Shown here in pieces: positions 10,165 through 20,300 of a stretch of 64,000 bases of DNA. The translations under genes were made by a program, and so were the position numbers. Position 1 is the first letter of the stretch. Every line of letters begins with the position of its first letter. The notes under the pieces are model-generated. The model had not been told where the DNA came from and did no database searches. It was given only the letters and a program-made list of their open reading frames with translations. This DNA comes from Nitrospirota bacterium (GTDB taxonomy: Bacteria; Nitrospirota; Thermodesulfovibrionia; UBA6902), in contig JACRLN010000051.1 of the NCBI GenBank assembly GCA_016215115.1, forward strand, positions 31,560-95,559. Reading direction: 5' to 3'.

Positions 10165-11559
10165 TTAAGTGTTCACAGGCAGTCTTACGGTAAATACCGT
10201 CCCTGTCCCTTCGTTGCTGTGAAAGAATACTTTGCCGCCGTGGGACTTAACTATATTATATACTATCGAAAGTCCGAGTCCCGTGCCATTTTCCTTTGTT
10301 GTGAAAAATGGATCAAAAACCTTTGAGCGTATATCCGATGATATGCCGGTGCCTTTGTCGCTGATAACCATATCAAGGAATTTGTCATCAGTCTTGCCTG
10401 TAATCCTGATATCGCCTCCGTTGGGCATAGCCTGAATGGCATTCAGGATGAGATTCAGGAATACATGTTCAAGGAGCGCCCTGTCTCCTTTTATTACGGG
10501 AAGATTCTCCATCATATCTTTGTATACCGCTATGTCATACCTGCGAATGTCAAAAGCTGCAAGCGACAGGACCCTCTCTATCAGGATATTTATATTTATA
10601 TCCGAGACCTCAAAGTCTTTCTGTTTTACAAAGCCGAGAAAACTTGTGATTATAGTTTCAATCTTCTCTATCTCCCTGTTGATGATCTCCGCATCCTCTT
10701 TTGTCATATCCGGCTGGTCCTTGAAGGCCTGAAACAGCATTTTTAGGGTGGTCATGGGATTTTTCAGTTCATGCGCAAGGCCTGATGAAATCTGCCCGAT
10801 TGTCGAGATTTTTTCCGCCTCGAGAAGATGAGTGTATGTATAGGCTTCTTCCATTTTCTCTTTTACTCTCTTGAGCTCCATTGAAAGCCTGTTAAAGTTT
10901 CGAGCAAGGTATCCAATTTCGTCTCCGTAGGAAACATCTACTCTCTTGCCGAACTCACCCCTCCCGAGGACTTTAGTAAATTCTACAAATTTATTTAATG
11001 GTTCTGTAATTAAACGGCTGAAAACAAATGAGGCAATTACTCCCAAAAGAGTGACAAAAATAATAATAGGGATAGTAATTTTTCTTAATTGTGTTATTGT
11101 ATGCTTTAGATTATCCTCTCTGATCCCCAAGTGAAGCTCTGATTTCATGCCATTAAAGATTTTCACTCCTACATCCCGGAGATAACCCTTTTCCGTATCA
11201 AGAAGCTGGATATTTGTTGTTTTGTTATTGAGAGGATTCCAGGATAGAATGTCAGGAGGAATTTCATTGTTAAATGTATTTGCAACCAAGCGGTTTTCTT
11301 CATTTACAATAAAGATATATTCAATATCATTTTCCTTGTTCAGGACTTCCTGGATGTCCTTTGTTGCCTGAAAATAGTCTTTTAGTAAAATATAGTTTGC
11401 AACTCTGTCAGAAAGGTTAACCGCGACTGAAACCGCCCTCTTCTCCAGTTCTTCCCGGAATGCATTTATTATAACGCCTCTTATTGAGAGGAGAGTAAAG
11501 AATACAACGCTGACGGCGATTGTCGTTGTAAGGAGAGTTATTTTTGTTCTGAGTTTCAT
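10165..11559 (-). CDS. Membrane-bound sensor histidine kinase with HAMP domain
   Basis: A 464-aa kinase. TM1 at about 7-30 (ITLLTTTIAVSVVFFTLL), a periplasmic sensor of about 130 residues, TM2 at about 165-185 (ITIPIIIFVTLLGVIASFVF), then HAMP (RLITEPLNKFVEFTKVLG to about 235). HisKA: His in SSGLAHELKNPMTTL (about 265). HATPase: N box LILNAIQAMP, G1 DKGTGI, F box DPFFTTK, G2 GTGLGLS. It sits between the PhnD-like lipoprotein gene and the soluble kinase. The gap upstream holds repeats. The arrangement suggests that the binding protein presents a ligand to this kinase, as in other three-component systems (inference). Confidence 0.92.
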   Translation of the reverse strand: MKLRTKITLLTTTIAVSVVFFTLLSIRGVIINAFREELEKRAVSVAVNLSDRVANYILLKDYFQATKDIQEVLNKENDIEYIFIVNEENRLVANTFNNEIPPDILSWNPLNNKTTNIQLLDTEKGYLRDVGVKIFNGMKSELHLGIREDNLKHTITQLRKITIPIIIFVTLLGVIASFVFSRLITEPLNKFVEFTKVLGRGEFGKRVDVSYGDEIGYLARNFNRLSMELKRVKEKMEEAYTYTHLLEAEKISTIGQISSGLAHELKNPMTTLKMLFQAFKDQPDMTKEDAEIINREIEKIETIITSFLGFVKQKDFEVSDININILIERVLSLAAFDIRRYDIAVYKDMMENLPVIKGDRALLEHVFLNLILNAIQAMPNGGDIRITGKTDDKFLDMVISDKGTGISSDIRSKVFDPFFTTKENGTGLGLSIVYNIVKSHGGKVFFHSNEGTGTVFTVRLPVNT

Positions 11560-11574
11560 GTGAATCTATTTAGA

Positions 11575-11672
11575 GTCTGTTTATAAATTGCCGGTCGTCA
11601 TTCCCGTGAAGACGGGAATCCAGAAAATTCAAACTGGATTCCGGCTTAAGGACTGCCGGAATGACAGACAAA
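11575..11672. mobile_element. MITE-like element, core repeat copy 2
   Basis: The hairpin core spans 11597-11665 (GTCATTCCCG to GGAATGAC). It is almost identical to the copy at 63292-63360, which also shares the outer CTGTTTATAAA end. It lies between the kinase gene and the PhnD-like gene. Confidence 0.7.
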
Positions 11673-11679
11673 CATAGTA

Positions 11680-11707
11680 GTAAGGGCGGGTTTGAAACCC
11701 GCCCCTA
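11680..11707. repeat. GTAGGGGC-family palindrome
   Basis: GGGCGGGTTT pairs with AAACCCGCCC, followed by CCTAC. It lies 5 bases beyond the stop codon of the PhnD-like gene and directly abuts the MITE-like copy. Confidence 0.8.
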
Positions 11708-11712
11708 CATTT

Positions 11713-12642
11713 TCATTTCGTTAGCAATCCATACCTTATTGCCAGCGTTTTCACCTTTTCCAACTCAAGTTCGTTCACTTTTGTAAAACCCATAGGCATT
11801 TCTGTCTTATCCCAGTCAACAAGCATATCTTTGTGCTTTCCCATTGGTTCAAATGCAAGCAGGGCGGCCCTGACAGCCTCAACAGTCTTGCTATCAACAG
11901 AATTGTTATAGGCAATAAGACTTCCTGGATATGGTTCTGATATCTTTAATATTTTTATTTTCCCTTCGGACTGAAGTTTTTTTGCAAGGACATCCTGTAT
12001 GCCTCCCGCATCACACTCGCCGTTTAAAACTGATTTCACAGTATCAAGGTGGGAGCTTGTATAAAAGTATTTGCCGAGATCATTAAGGGTAATGCCTTCT
12101 TCCTCCAGCATCTTCCTTGGTATGAGATGCCCCTGTGTTGACATCTTTGCTCCAAATGCAAAACATTTCCCTTTCAGGTCTTTTAAATTTGGTATACTGC
12201 TTTTTGGCGCTGTGAAGATTATTGAATGATATGTAGTATCCCCTTCTTTATTAACCCCGTTTACAAGATATTTAATTCCGTATTTAGCCTCGCCAATAAT
12301 ATAGCTGAGGACCCCTACAGCAGCAAAGTGTGTGACGCCTTTTCCGAGGTCCTCAACAGTATCCTCATATTTTTCGGAAAATTTTATGCGGAAACGCATG
12401 CCGGTGGCGCTTTCAAGATATTTAAGCAGAGGAATGTAGCTCCTGACATCTTCTTTCGGTCCAACCCGAAGGTCAAATCCAAACCAGATGGTGTCCTGCG
12501 GAGGGTATTCAATTTCTTCCACCTTATCAACTGTCTTTTTAGTAAGACTAACCTTTTTAGGTGTTTCTTCCTTCACGCATCCTGAAGATACAAAAAGTAA
12601 AAAAGAGAATAATATGAAGAATGAAATGGCAGGTATTTTCAT
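11713..12642 (-). CDS. PhnD-like periplasmic substrate-binding lipoprotein
   Basis: A 309-aa lipoprotein starting MKIPAISFFILFSFLL with lipobox VSSGC. I chose the ATG read from 12642 because it gives a standard lipoprotein signal; in-frame ATGs 18 and 36 codons upstream are possible, and none has a good ribosome site. The mature part fits the PhnD/phosphate-phosphonate-type binding family (type 2 periplasmic fold): an early IPLLKYLESATGMRF, then VTHFAAVGVLSYI, LKGKCFAFGAKMSTQGHLIP and GECDAGGIQDVLAKK, which is the usual ligand-pocket order. No ABC permease or ATPase is adjacent; instead two kinases follow. It is therefore more likely a sensing partner than a transporter part. Ligand unknown. 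Confidence 0.8.
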   Translation of the reverse strand: MKIPAISFFILFSFLLFVSSGCVKEETPKKVSLTKKTVDKVEEIEYPPQDTIWFGFDLRVGPKEDVRSYIPLLKYLESATGMRFRIKFSEKYEDTVEDLGKGVTHFAAVGVLSYIIGEAKYGIKYLVNGVNKEGDTTYHSIIFTAPKSSIPNLKDLKGKCFAFGAKMSTQGHLIPRKMLEEEGITLNDLGKYFYTSSHLDTVKSVLNGECDAGGIQDVLAKKLQSEGKIKILKISEPYPGSLIAYNNSVDSKTVEAVRAALLAFEPMGKHKDMLVDWDKTEMPMGFTKVNELELEKVKTLAIRYGLLTK

Positions 12643-12776
12643 TGCAATATCAGCTTGTATTATTGCTTTTCTCGTGTAGAGATTGCTGTTGGACATTAAT
12701 TCAATTATTATAACTGAACAGGTCAATAATGTGATATACTGGATTATCAAAGAGCAACAAAGGATAACTTTCTGCC

Positions 12777-15700
12777 GTGCCGCTTGATCTCTCTATATTC
12801 CAGAAAGCCCTTAGCACCTTAGAGGGAAGAAGTGCGGACACATTTACTTCGCTCACAGGATCTTCGGGTGCGCTGTTTTTTTCGATGTTCAAAGGATCAT
12901 CTCTTCTCCTTTGTTCTTCAGACACTGCTGCTTCCGATTTTCATTCAGATGCGGTTTTCTGGGCGAAGTTATTAAAAGTTGAAGCCCCGATTTTAATCCC
13001 TTCGAAAGACGATCCTTTACGATTACAGAGTCTGATTAACCTCTATGCTGACGATTCAGGCAAGTTCATTGCCTCTGTTGATGCAGCTTTTTCACCATTA
13101 TGGAGCAGGGGAGAATTTCCGCTGTACAGCATTACAAAAGGGGTCATTATTGACCGTGATGTGATTGTACAACAGCTTCAGGGACAAGGGTACCACATGG
13201 TCCCTGTTGTTACCGGGGAAGGAGAGATGAGCGTAAGAGGTGGAATCCTTGATATTTTAGCGCCTAATGAAGAAAATCCTGTGCGAATAGAATTCTTCGG
13301 CGATGAGATTGAATCCATCAGGTTTTTTGATATTGACACGCAACTGTCTTTGAAAGAAATAAATGATATTCAGATATGTTCTACAGTTGAGCCGGAAAAG
13401 GGGCCAAACCTTCTTGAGCTTTTGTCTGACAGCATATTTATTTTAAATGAGCCGGATGATATAAAAAGGCATTGGCCGGAGTTTGAAAATTCGATAATTC
13501 ACAAAATCCCCCTTAATCCCCCTTTGTCAAAGGGGGGAGAGGGGGGATTTGAAGTCTTTCCCCCTGAACGCCAAATCCTCTCCTTCACCTCACTCCCATT
13601 ACATAATGATGGTTTCCATTTCCCTGTCAGCAGCCCGGCAGGACTCGGCATCCTACCGGAAGAAAGAAAATCTGTCGAAGAGTTTGTCAGAAAAGTCATT
13701 GAACTTGGAAAGCAATATTTCATCTTGATTGTCTGTTCATCGGAAGGACAGGCCAAGAGATTAAAGGAATTGTTTTTTGATCATGATTCAGACGTCCCCA
13801 TTCTCAGCAGCAATGCAGTTATTAAAGATACGCGCAGCCCGGTATTATGCTTCGGCGAATTAAGCAGGGGATTTACATATCAGAATACTATCGTACTTGC
13901 CGAGAGAGACATTTTCGGGCAAAGACCTTCCTTTAAGCGCACAAAAAAGTCCAGAATTTCGACGCTTATTTCTTCAATAGAAGATTTCAAAGAAGGGGAT
14001 TACCTTGTGCATGCCGAGCATGGCATCGGCAGGTTCCTTGGTCTTAAAAAACAGAAAATTGAAGATTATGAAGGAGATTTCATAGTCCTTGAGTATCTTG
14101 AAGGCGCAAAACTTTATGTACCGCTTGAGCATATTAACTCTGTTCAAAAATATCATGCCCCTGAAAGTGTGCGACCAAAAACAGACAGGCTCGGCGGGAA
14201 GACCTGGGAAAAGACCAAGCAAAAGGTCCAGCAGAAAATAAGGGATATGGCCGAGCGCTTATTAGCAATTTATGCGAAACGCTCTACAGCAGAGGGACAT
14301 GCATTCTCGGAAGACACGGAACTGCATAAAGAGTTTGACGGGTTCTTTCCTTATGAAGAAACCCCTGACCAGTTGACTTCCATCAATGAGATAAAACGTG
14401 ATATGGAAAACCCTGTGCCGATGGACAGGCTATTATGCGGAGACGTCGGCTACGGCAAAACGGAGGTAGTGATGAGGGCGTGCTTCAAGGCTGCTTATGA
14501 TTCAAAGCAGGCAGCAGTGCTTGTACCCACAACCATACTCGCTGAACAGCATTACGAAACATTTACCGCACGTTTCTCTGCTTTTCCCATCAGAATTGAT
14601 TATCTCAGCCGCTTTAAAAGCAAAGCCGAACAGAAGCAGACTCTCAAGGCGCTTGCCGAAGGGAATATTGACGTCATTATCGGGACTCACCGTTTATTAG
14701 CAAAGGATGTGAGCTTCTTTAACCTCGGACTTCTGATAGTTGATGAAGAGCATAAATTCGGAGTAACTCACAAGGAAAAATTAAAGGCTATCAAGGAAAA
14801 TGTAGACGTCCTGACCCTCTCCGCCACGCCTATTCCGCGAACGCTCCATATGGCGCTTTCAGGTATAAGAGGCATGAGCGTCATCGAGACGCCGCCTGAA
14901 GAAAGACTCGCTGTAAAGAGTATTGTTTCACGGTTTAATCCGGCGACAATCCAAGAGGCGCTCCAGAAAGAATTAGAAAGGGAAGGGCAGGCATTCTTTG
15001 TGCACAACCGTATTCAGGATATTTATAAGATCGGGAACTTTCTTAGAGAGATGGTTCCTGATGCAAAGATAGGCGTTGCTCACGGGCAGATGAATGCAAA
15101 AGAACTTGAGCATGTAATGAGGGCCTTTTTTCACAAGGAGATAAACGTTCTTGTCTCAACCTCCATTATCGGATCAGGACTTGATATACCATCTGCCAAT
15201 ACAATCATTATTGACAGGGCAGACAGGTTCGGGCTTGCTGACCTGTATCAATTGAGGGGCAGGGTCGGACGCTCAAATGTAAAGGCATATGCATATTTCC
15301 TCATCCCGGGAGAAGATATTATCTCAGAGGATGCAAGGAAAAAACTTCAGGCGATTCAGGAGCTCGGTTATCTCGGCGCAGGTTTCCGTCTGGCCCTGAG
15401 AGACCTCGAGATCAGGGGCGCGGGAAACCTTCTTGGCGCTGAGCAGTCAGGACATATTGAGGCAGTCGGGTTTGATATGTATATGGAGATGCTTGAATCA
15501 GCCGTTGCAGAATTAAAAGGAGAAAAGATAGAGCCGAAGATGGAGCCTGTTATTGACCTCAAAATTACAGCCGTTATCCCTGAAGAGTATATTGAAAATC
15601 CCGATCTGAGATTGAGCATCTACAGAAAGATTGCCACCGCCAAAGACATCAAATCTCTCGAACGGCTGCTTGAAGAACTTAAAGACAGATTCGGCCCGCC

Positions 15701-15983
15701 CCCTGAAAAGACTAAAAGGCTTTTAGAAATCATGGAACTGAAAACGCTGGCGAAAAGATTCCTCATAACCAGGGTACAAAATATTAACGGAAGGATACAA
15801 ATTATCTTTGGACCGGATACCCAGGTTTCCTCACAGACCATATTCTCTCTCTATAATACCCGCAAGAAAATACTTAAATTCCTTCCCGAAGGCGGCATTG
15901 AGCTCGATCTCAGAGGAAAGCCATGGAGCGATATTTTTAAGGAATTGAAGAGGGTGATGGAGGAGCTGGAAAGCGGAGCTTGA
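12777..15983 (+). CDS. mfd: Transcription-repair coupling factor Mfd
   Basis: A 1068-aa ATP-dependent DNA translocase that removes stalled RNA polymerase and recruits UvrA. It has a GTG start with AAGGAT upstream. Parts: UvrB-like N-terminal module (about 1-330, with GEGEMSVRGGILDIL); CarD-like RNA-polymerase-interaction domain (about 405-480, YLVHAEHGIGRFLG); helicase domain 1 with Walker A GDVGYGKTEV (about 553) and DEEH (about 655); helicase domain 2 with QLRGRVGRS (about 825); C-terminal TRCF domain (about 930-1040). Oddity: residues about 243-258 (NPPLSKGGEGGF) are encoded by a C/G-run dispersed repeat inserted in frame in the N-terminal module. It is transcribed divergently from the PhnD-like gene. 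Confidence 0.96.
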   Translation: MPLDLSIFQKALSTLEGRSADTFTSLTGSSGALFFSMFKGSSLLLCSSDTAASDFHSDAVFWAKLLKVEAPILIPSKDDPLRLQSLINLYADDSGKFIASVDAAFSPLWSRGEFPLYSITKGVIIDRDVIVQQLQGQGYHMVPVVTGEGEMSVRGGILDILAPNEENPVRIEFFGDEIESIRFFDIDTQLSLKEINDIQICSTVEPEKGPNLLELLSDSIFILNEPDDIKRHWPEFENSIIHKIPLNPPLSKGGEGGFEVFPPERQILSFTSLPLHNDGFHFPVSSPAGLGILPEERKSVEEFVRKVIELGKQYFILIVCSSEGQAKRLKELFFDHDSDVPILSSNAVIKDTRSPVLCFGELSRGFTYQNTIVLAERDIFGQRPSFKRTKKSRISTLISSIEDFKEGDYLVHAEHGIGRFLGLKKQKIEDYEGDFIVLEYLEGAKLYVPLEHINSVQKYHAPESVRPKTDRLGGKTWEKTKQKVQQKIRDMAERLLAIYAKRSTAEGHAFSEDTELHKEFDGFFPYEETPDQLTSINEIKRDMENPVPMDRLLCGDVGYGKTEVVMRACFKAAYDSKQAAVLVPTTILAEQHYETFTARFSAFPIRIDYLSRFKSKAEQKQTLKALAEGNIDVIIGTHRLLAKDVSFFNLGLLIVDEEHKFGVTHKEKLKAIKENVDVLTLSATPIPRTLHMALSGIRGMSVIETPPEERLAVKSIVSRFNPATIQEALQKELEREGQAFFVHNRIQDIYKIGNFLREMVPDAKIGVAHGQMNAKELEHVMRAFFHKEINVLVSTSIIGSGLDIPSANTIIIDRADRFGLADLYQLRGRVGRSNVKAYAYFLIPGEDIISEDARKKLQAIQELGYLGAGFRLALRDLEIRGAGNLLGAEQSGHIEAVGFDMYMEMLESAVAELKGEKIEPKMEPVIDLKITAVIPEEYIENPDLRLSIYRKIATAKDIKSLERLLEELKDRFGPPPEKTKRLLEIMELKTLAKRFLITRVQNINGRIQIIFGPDTQVSSQTIFSLYNTRKKILKFLPEGGIELDLRGKPWSDIFKELKRVMEELESGA
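13505..13551. repeat. C-run/G-run repeat inserted in frame in mfd
   Basis: An inverted pair of C-rich and G-rich words (AATCCCCCTTTGTCAAAGG core). It has the same build as the insertions in dnaX, cusC and mshM and encodes the low-complexity stretch PLNPPLSKGGEGGF. Confidence 0.8.
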
Positions 15984-16017
15984 TCAGAGGTCCTTTCCAG
16001 TATCCTGGTTTGACAAC

Positions 16018-16029
16018 TGTCACGTGACA
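16018..16029. repeat. Perfect 12-bp palindrome between convergent genes
   Basis: TGTCACGTGACA lies between the converging mfd and tolC-like genes. It could be a terminator remnant or a binding site; no T-run follows. The 106-bp gap shows nothing else. Confidence 0.35.
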
Positions 16030-16089
16030 AGTTATAAGTTGTTCCCGTTTTATAGACGGAGACGCTTATGACGTAGAAATAACAGATTA

Positions 16090-17388
16090 TCATTCCCCCA
16101 GCACGCCCATCACCCAGAGGAGATTGACCAGGGCCGCGCGGTAGTTCCTCCAGGCTCGTGAAAGATTTCCCCTTGCCTTCTGGAGGTTCAATTCCGCATC
16201 TTCGACCTCAAGCCTGATCTTCACTCCCAATTCGTATCCCTTTTCCGACAGGAGCAACAGTTTTTCAGCCTGCTTCACTGTGCCGGAAAGGGCATCAACG
16301 ATCTCCTTTGATTCTTGCACGGCATTCAGCGCCTCACGCGCCTGCAAGGCAATGGAATCAGCAAGCTTTTCCTCGTCTATCTTAATGCTGCGAAGGTCGC
16401 TTTCAGCCTGGGCCACTCTTCCCCTGGTGCGCATTCCGTCAAAGAAGGGAAACGACAGGAACATCCCGGCGCTCCATGCCTTCCCGTTTGTGGCCATGTC
16501 TCTGCTGTCGATATCTTTCCATCCGTATCCGCCCCTGAATTCAAGGCGCGGTTTGTCATCGGCGTTTGCTATGGTGACGAGTTCGCCTGCGATGCTGATC
16601 CGGTAGCGGAGGTCTCTCATTTCAGGCCGCTGCTCAAGCGCTGTATTATATACCGCTTCATAAGTCTGGACTACCGTAACATTCCCGGGTTCCAGGCTGC
16701 CGGTGACATCGAGGTTGTCACCCTCGAAGGCAAGAAGAAAACGCAGCCTGTCGAGTGCATCACGTATCCGGTTTTCCGTGCGGATGACCTCAGGACGTGC
16801 ATTTTCCACGGCCACTTCAGCAGCCAATATCTCATAATCAGTTGCAACTCCGGCAGAGTATTTGCGGCGAGCCTCTTCAAGATGACGTTCTTTCTGCTCA
16901 AGGTTCTGGCGCGCAATGGCATGTAGCTCCCTTGAAAGAAGTACATCGTAGAAGGCAATGGGGACATCCCTGAATGCCGCCTGACGATAAAGTCTCAATT
17001 GTTCTTCAGCGGTCTTGAGGCCCTCCTTTGCCGCCCTTATTGCAGCGCCGACCTTTCCCCATGTAAATAGTGTCTGGGTAACGCCGATTTCTCCGGAATA
17101 TATCTCCTGCCTGTCAGGAACAATCCCGGTTATATCCTGGCTGATGATTGCCGAACCGGTCATGGTAAGTTGTGGAAAGGCGGCAGCCCTCTCTTCCACA
17201 TACTTTCCCTGTACCCAGCGGAAGTACTCTTTCGCTTTTTGAATATCGCGGTTTTTTTCAGCGGTAATATCAAGCGCCTGCTGCAAAGTCAAAACCTTCA
17301 CATCTTCAGCTATTGCAGAAAGAGACGGTAACAACGTGATTAACCAAAATACGAGTGAACAATAATATATAGATGAATATTTCTTCAT
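16090..17388 (-). CDS. TolC-family outer membrane efflux protein
   Basis: A 432-aa protein. The start is the ATG read from 17388, which overlaps the stop of the pump gene as ATGA, so translation is coupled. The N terminus has a signal peptide (MKKYSSIYYCSLVFWLITLL to about 25, cut near AIA). Two repeated outer-membrane-efflux helical modules follow, with typical phrases LTLQQALDITAEKNRDIQKA, KYSAGVATDYEILAAEVAVE and VQESKEIVDALSGTVKQAEK. It forms the outer-membrane channel of the RND system encoded directly upstream. The last gene of a four-gene operon (tetR-like, adaptor, pump, channel). Confidence 0.92.
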   Translation of the reverse strand: MKKYSSIYYCSLVFWLITLLPSLSAIAEDVKVLTLQQALDITAEKNRDIQKAKEYFRWVQGKYVEERAAAFPQLTMTGSAIISQDITGIVPDRQEIYSGEIGVTQTLFTWGKVGAAIRAAKEGLKTAEEQLRLYRQAAFRDVPIAFYDVLLSRELHAIARQNLEQKERHLEEARRKYSAGVATDYEILAAEVAVENARPEVIRTENRIRDALDRLRFLLAFEGDNLDVTGSLEPGNVTVVQTYEAVYNTALEQRPEMRDLRYRISIAGELVTIANADDKPRLEFRGGYGWKDIDSRDMATNGKAWSAGMFLSFPFFDGMRTRGRVAQAESDLRSIKIDEEKLADSIALQAREALNAVQESKEIVDALSGTVKQAEKLLLLSEKGYELGVKIRLEVEDAELNLQKARGNLSRAWRNYRAALVNLLWVMGVLGE

Positions 17389-20300
17389 GTCGTCACCGCC
17401 TTCTTTAAGCCAAAGCGTTTCCGCACCCACACGCTGAAATCATCCAGTGCCGTGTACATCACAGGGACGACCAGAAGTGTCAATACTGTGGAGGTAAGAA
17501 GTCCGCCGATGACGGCGCGCGCCATGGGAGCACGCATCTCCGCACCTGAACCGAGGGCAAATGCCAGCGGCATCATGCCGAATATCATGGCAAGTGTTGT
17601 CATCAGAATAGGACGCAGCCTCGTCCTTCCGGCTGTTATGACAGCTTCACTCCTTTCCATCCCTCGTCCGCGCAGCACCTTTGCATAGTCCACAAGGAGG
17701 ATGGCGTTTTTTGTTACCAGACCCATGAGCATTATCAAACCGATAAGAGACATGATATTGATAGTATCGCCTGTAAGGAAAAGCATCCCTGCCATTCCGA
17801 CAATGGAAAGCGGCAGGGAGAGCATAATGGCAAGGGGTTCGAGAAACGATTCGAACTGCGCCGCTAATATGAGATAGACAAGGACCACCGCAAGGATTAG
17901 AGACTCTCCCATATACCCGAAGGACTCCGCCATGTCCTCCGCCTCTCCTGAAAATACGATCTTGTACCCGGGCTCCATCCTGATTCCCTCTGCAGCCTTC
18001 TGCACCTTGCTCACCGCGGTGCCTATGGGCACGCCGTCGAGATTGGCAGTTATCACGACCTCACGGTTCAGGGCCTGCCGGTTGATCTCCGAAGGCGAGT
18101 TGCTCACCTCATACGAAGCGATATTCGACAGGGGCATGAGAACAGGAGACCGATTTCCCCACTGCATGGTAAGCCTCAGGTTCTGCACCTGCAAAGGGTC
18201 CTGGCGCAGATGCTCAGGCAATCTGACCCGCATGTCAACCGAATCGCCGTCTTCGTCTTCATACGTTGTAACTGCTTCCCCTCCGACAAGCGCGCTTACG
18301 GTGCGGACGATGCGGTCGGTCATGATCCCGGCGTTCACCGCCTTTTCTCTATCCACCGTAAGCCGGTATTCGGGGATATCATTCTCCAGTGTCGCTTCAA
18401 TATCGACAATGCCGGGGATCCCGTACATCTTATCCTTCAACTTGGTGGAATACTTTTTCAATAAGGATATATCCTCACCCCTCACATTCACAACGAGGGG
18501 TTTGATACTGCTTCCAACCCCGCCTGCTTCCTCAATAGATATCTTAATTCCCGGAATGCGCTGAAGCCTGTTGCGGACATCCCGCTGGATGGCTTCCTGC
18601 CTCCTCTTCCTCTCAGAGCTTTCCTTGAGCTTGATATAGACCACTCCGCTTTGTACTGTACCGCTGTCGCCTGCGCCGACAGTAGAATAGGTGTGATCAA
18701 TCTCGGAAATATCTTTGAGCGCTTCAAGCATTGCGTTGAGGCGGCTGCGGCTTTCGCTGAGCGATGCGTCCGGAGCGGTTTTAAAACTCACCTGAAATTC
18801 ACCTTTATCAAAATTGGTCATGAAGGATGATTCGAGCATGCCGAATATCATAAGCCCGCCGACAAAGGCGGCCAATGCAGAGAACAGGACGGTCTTGCGG
18901 TGTCCTAAGGCCCATCCGATCAGTCCGCGGTAACGCTCCGCTATATTCTCAAACAGATCATTAAAGCGGTCGAGCATACGTGAGATAAACCCGCGTCTTC
19001 CTTCCCTGTGTATGGCCGGATCATGCCAGCGCGATGACAGCATGGGATCGAGCGTGAATGACACTATAAGAGATACAGTTACCGCGAAGGCCACAGTTAT
19101 ACCGAAGGAGAAGAAGAAACGTCCCACGATACCCTTCATGAAAGCCACCGGCACAAACACGGCAAGAATAGACATTGTCGTGGCAAAGACAGCGAGCCCT
19201 ATTTCGCTCGTACCATTGCGCGCAGCAGTGAAATGGTCCTCACCACGTTCAAGATGCCGGACGATATTTTCCCGTACAACTATAGCGTCGTCTATCAGAA
19301 GGCCAATGGCAAGTGAGAGCGCCATGAGCGTCATGATGTTGAGCGTCATGCCGAGCGCGTTCAGGATGATGAATGATGATATAACCGATATGGGCAGGGT
19401 AATCCCGGTTATGACCGTAGAGCGCCATGAGTTGATGAAGCAGAAGACTATCAGGACCGTGAGGATACCGCCGATGACCATCGGCTCCTTCACATCCCTG
19501 AGAGAATCAAGCGTCATGGTAGAGGCGTCGCGCACTACGTCCAGAGTCACGCCTGAAGGAAGTTCCGGCTGAAGTTGGGAGACACGCTTCTTAATCGCAT
19601 CTACAACCTCCACCATATTCGCCCCGGATTGTTTCTGAATATCAAGCGCCACTGCGGGAATACCGTTTACAAGCGCAAGGGACCGCTCCTCTTCAATGCC
19701 GTCCACCACCTCCGCAACCTCTGCAAGCCTGATCGGTCTGCCTTCGCGTTCACCAATTACCATAGAGCGGAACTGCTCCACGCGGTCCGGTTTTCCTGCT
19801 ACGCGGAGCGGATACTCGGTGTTGCCGCGGTTCAGCCTTCCCAACGGGGTATTTACATTTTCCGACCTCAGTCCGTTTATCACAGTGTCAACGCCGATGC
19901 CGAGGGATTCGATACGGACCGGGTCTATAACAACATTGACTTCTCTCTTTGCTGAACCGACAAGATCGACCTTTCCCACTCCGGCAACGGTTTCAAGACG
20001 GCGCTTTATTTTCTTTTCGACAAGAAGGGTCAGGTCACGGTTTGAAAGGGACGAGGAACGGACTGCAAGCGATATGACCGGTAAGGCATTGAAATCGAGC
20101 TTCTGTATAATGGGGTCTTCGATGCCTTGCGGCAGTTCGCCCCGGACCGCATTTATTTTAGCCCGGGTCTCCTGTGCGACCTCATTGATCTTCTCTTCAA
20201 GGCGGAACTCCACCACCACGGTGGAGACCCCTTCGCGGGAATATGAGATGACGCGCTTCACCCCTGCAACAGGATTTACCGCCTCCTCGATCTTTTTAGT

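Noticed and set aside
9814..10326. Open frame of 170 codons spanning two kinase genes on the opposite strand
   Set aside because: Antisense to well-supported genes; no ribosome site or recognisable features.
12712..12740. Promoter for mfd
   Set aside because: A TATACT -10 is visible at 12735-12740, but no acceptable -35 lies at the right distance, so it is not listed as a feature.
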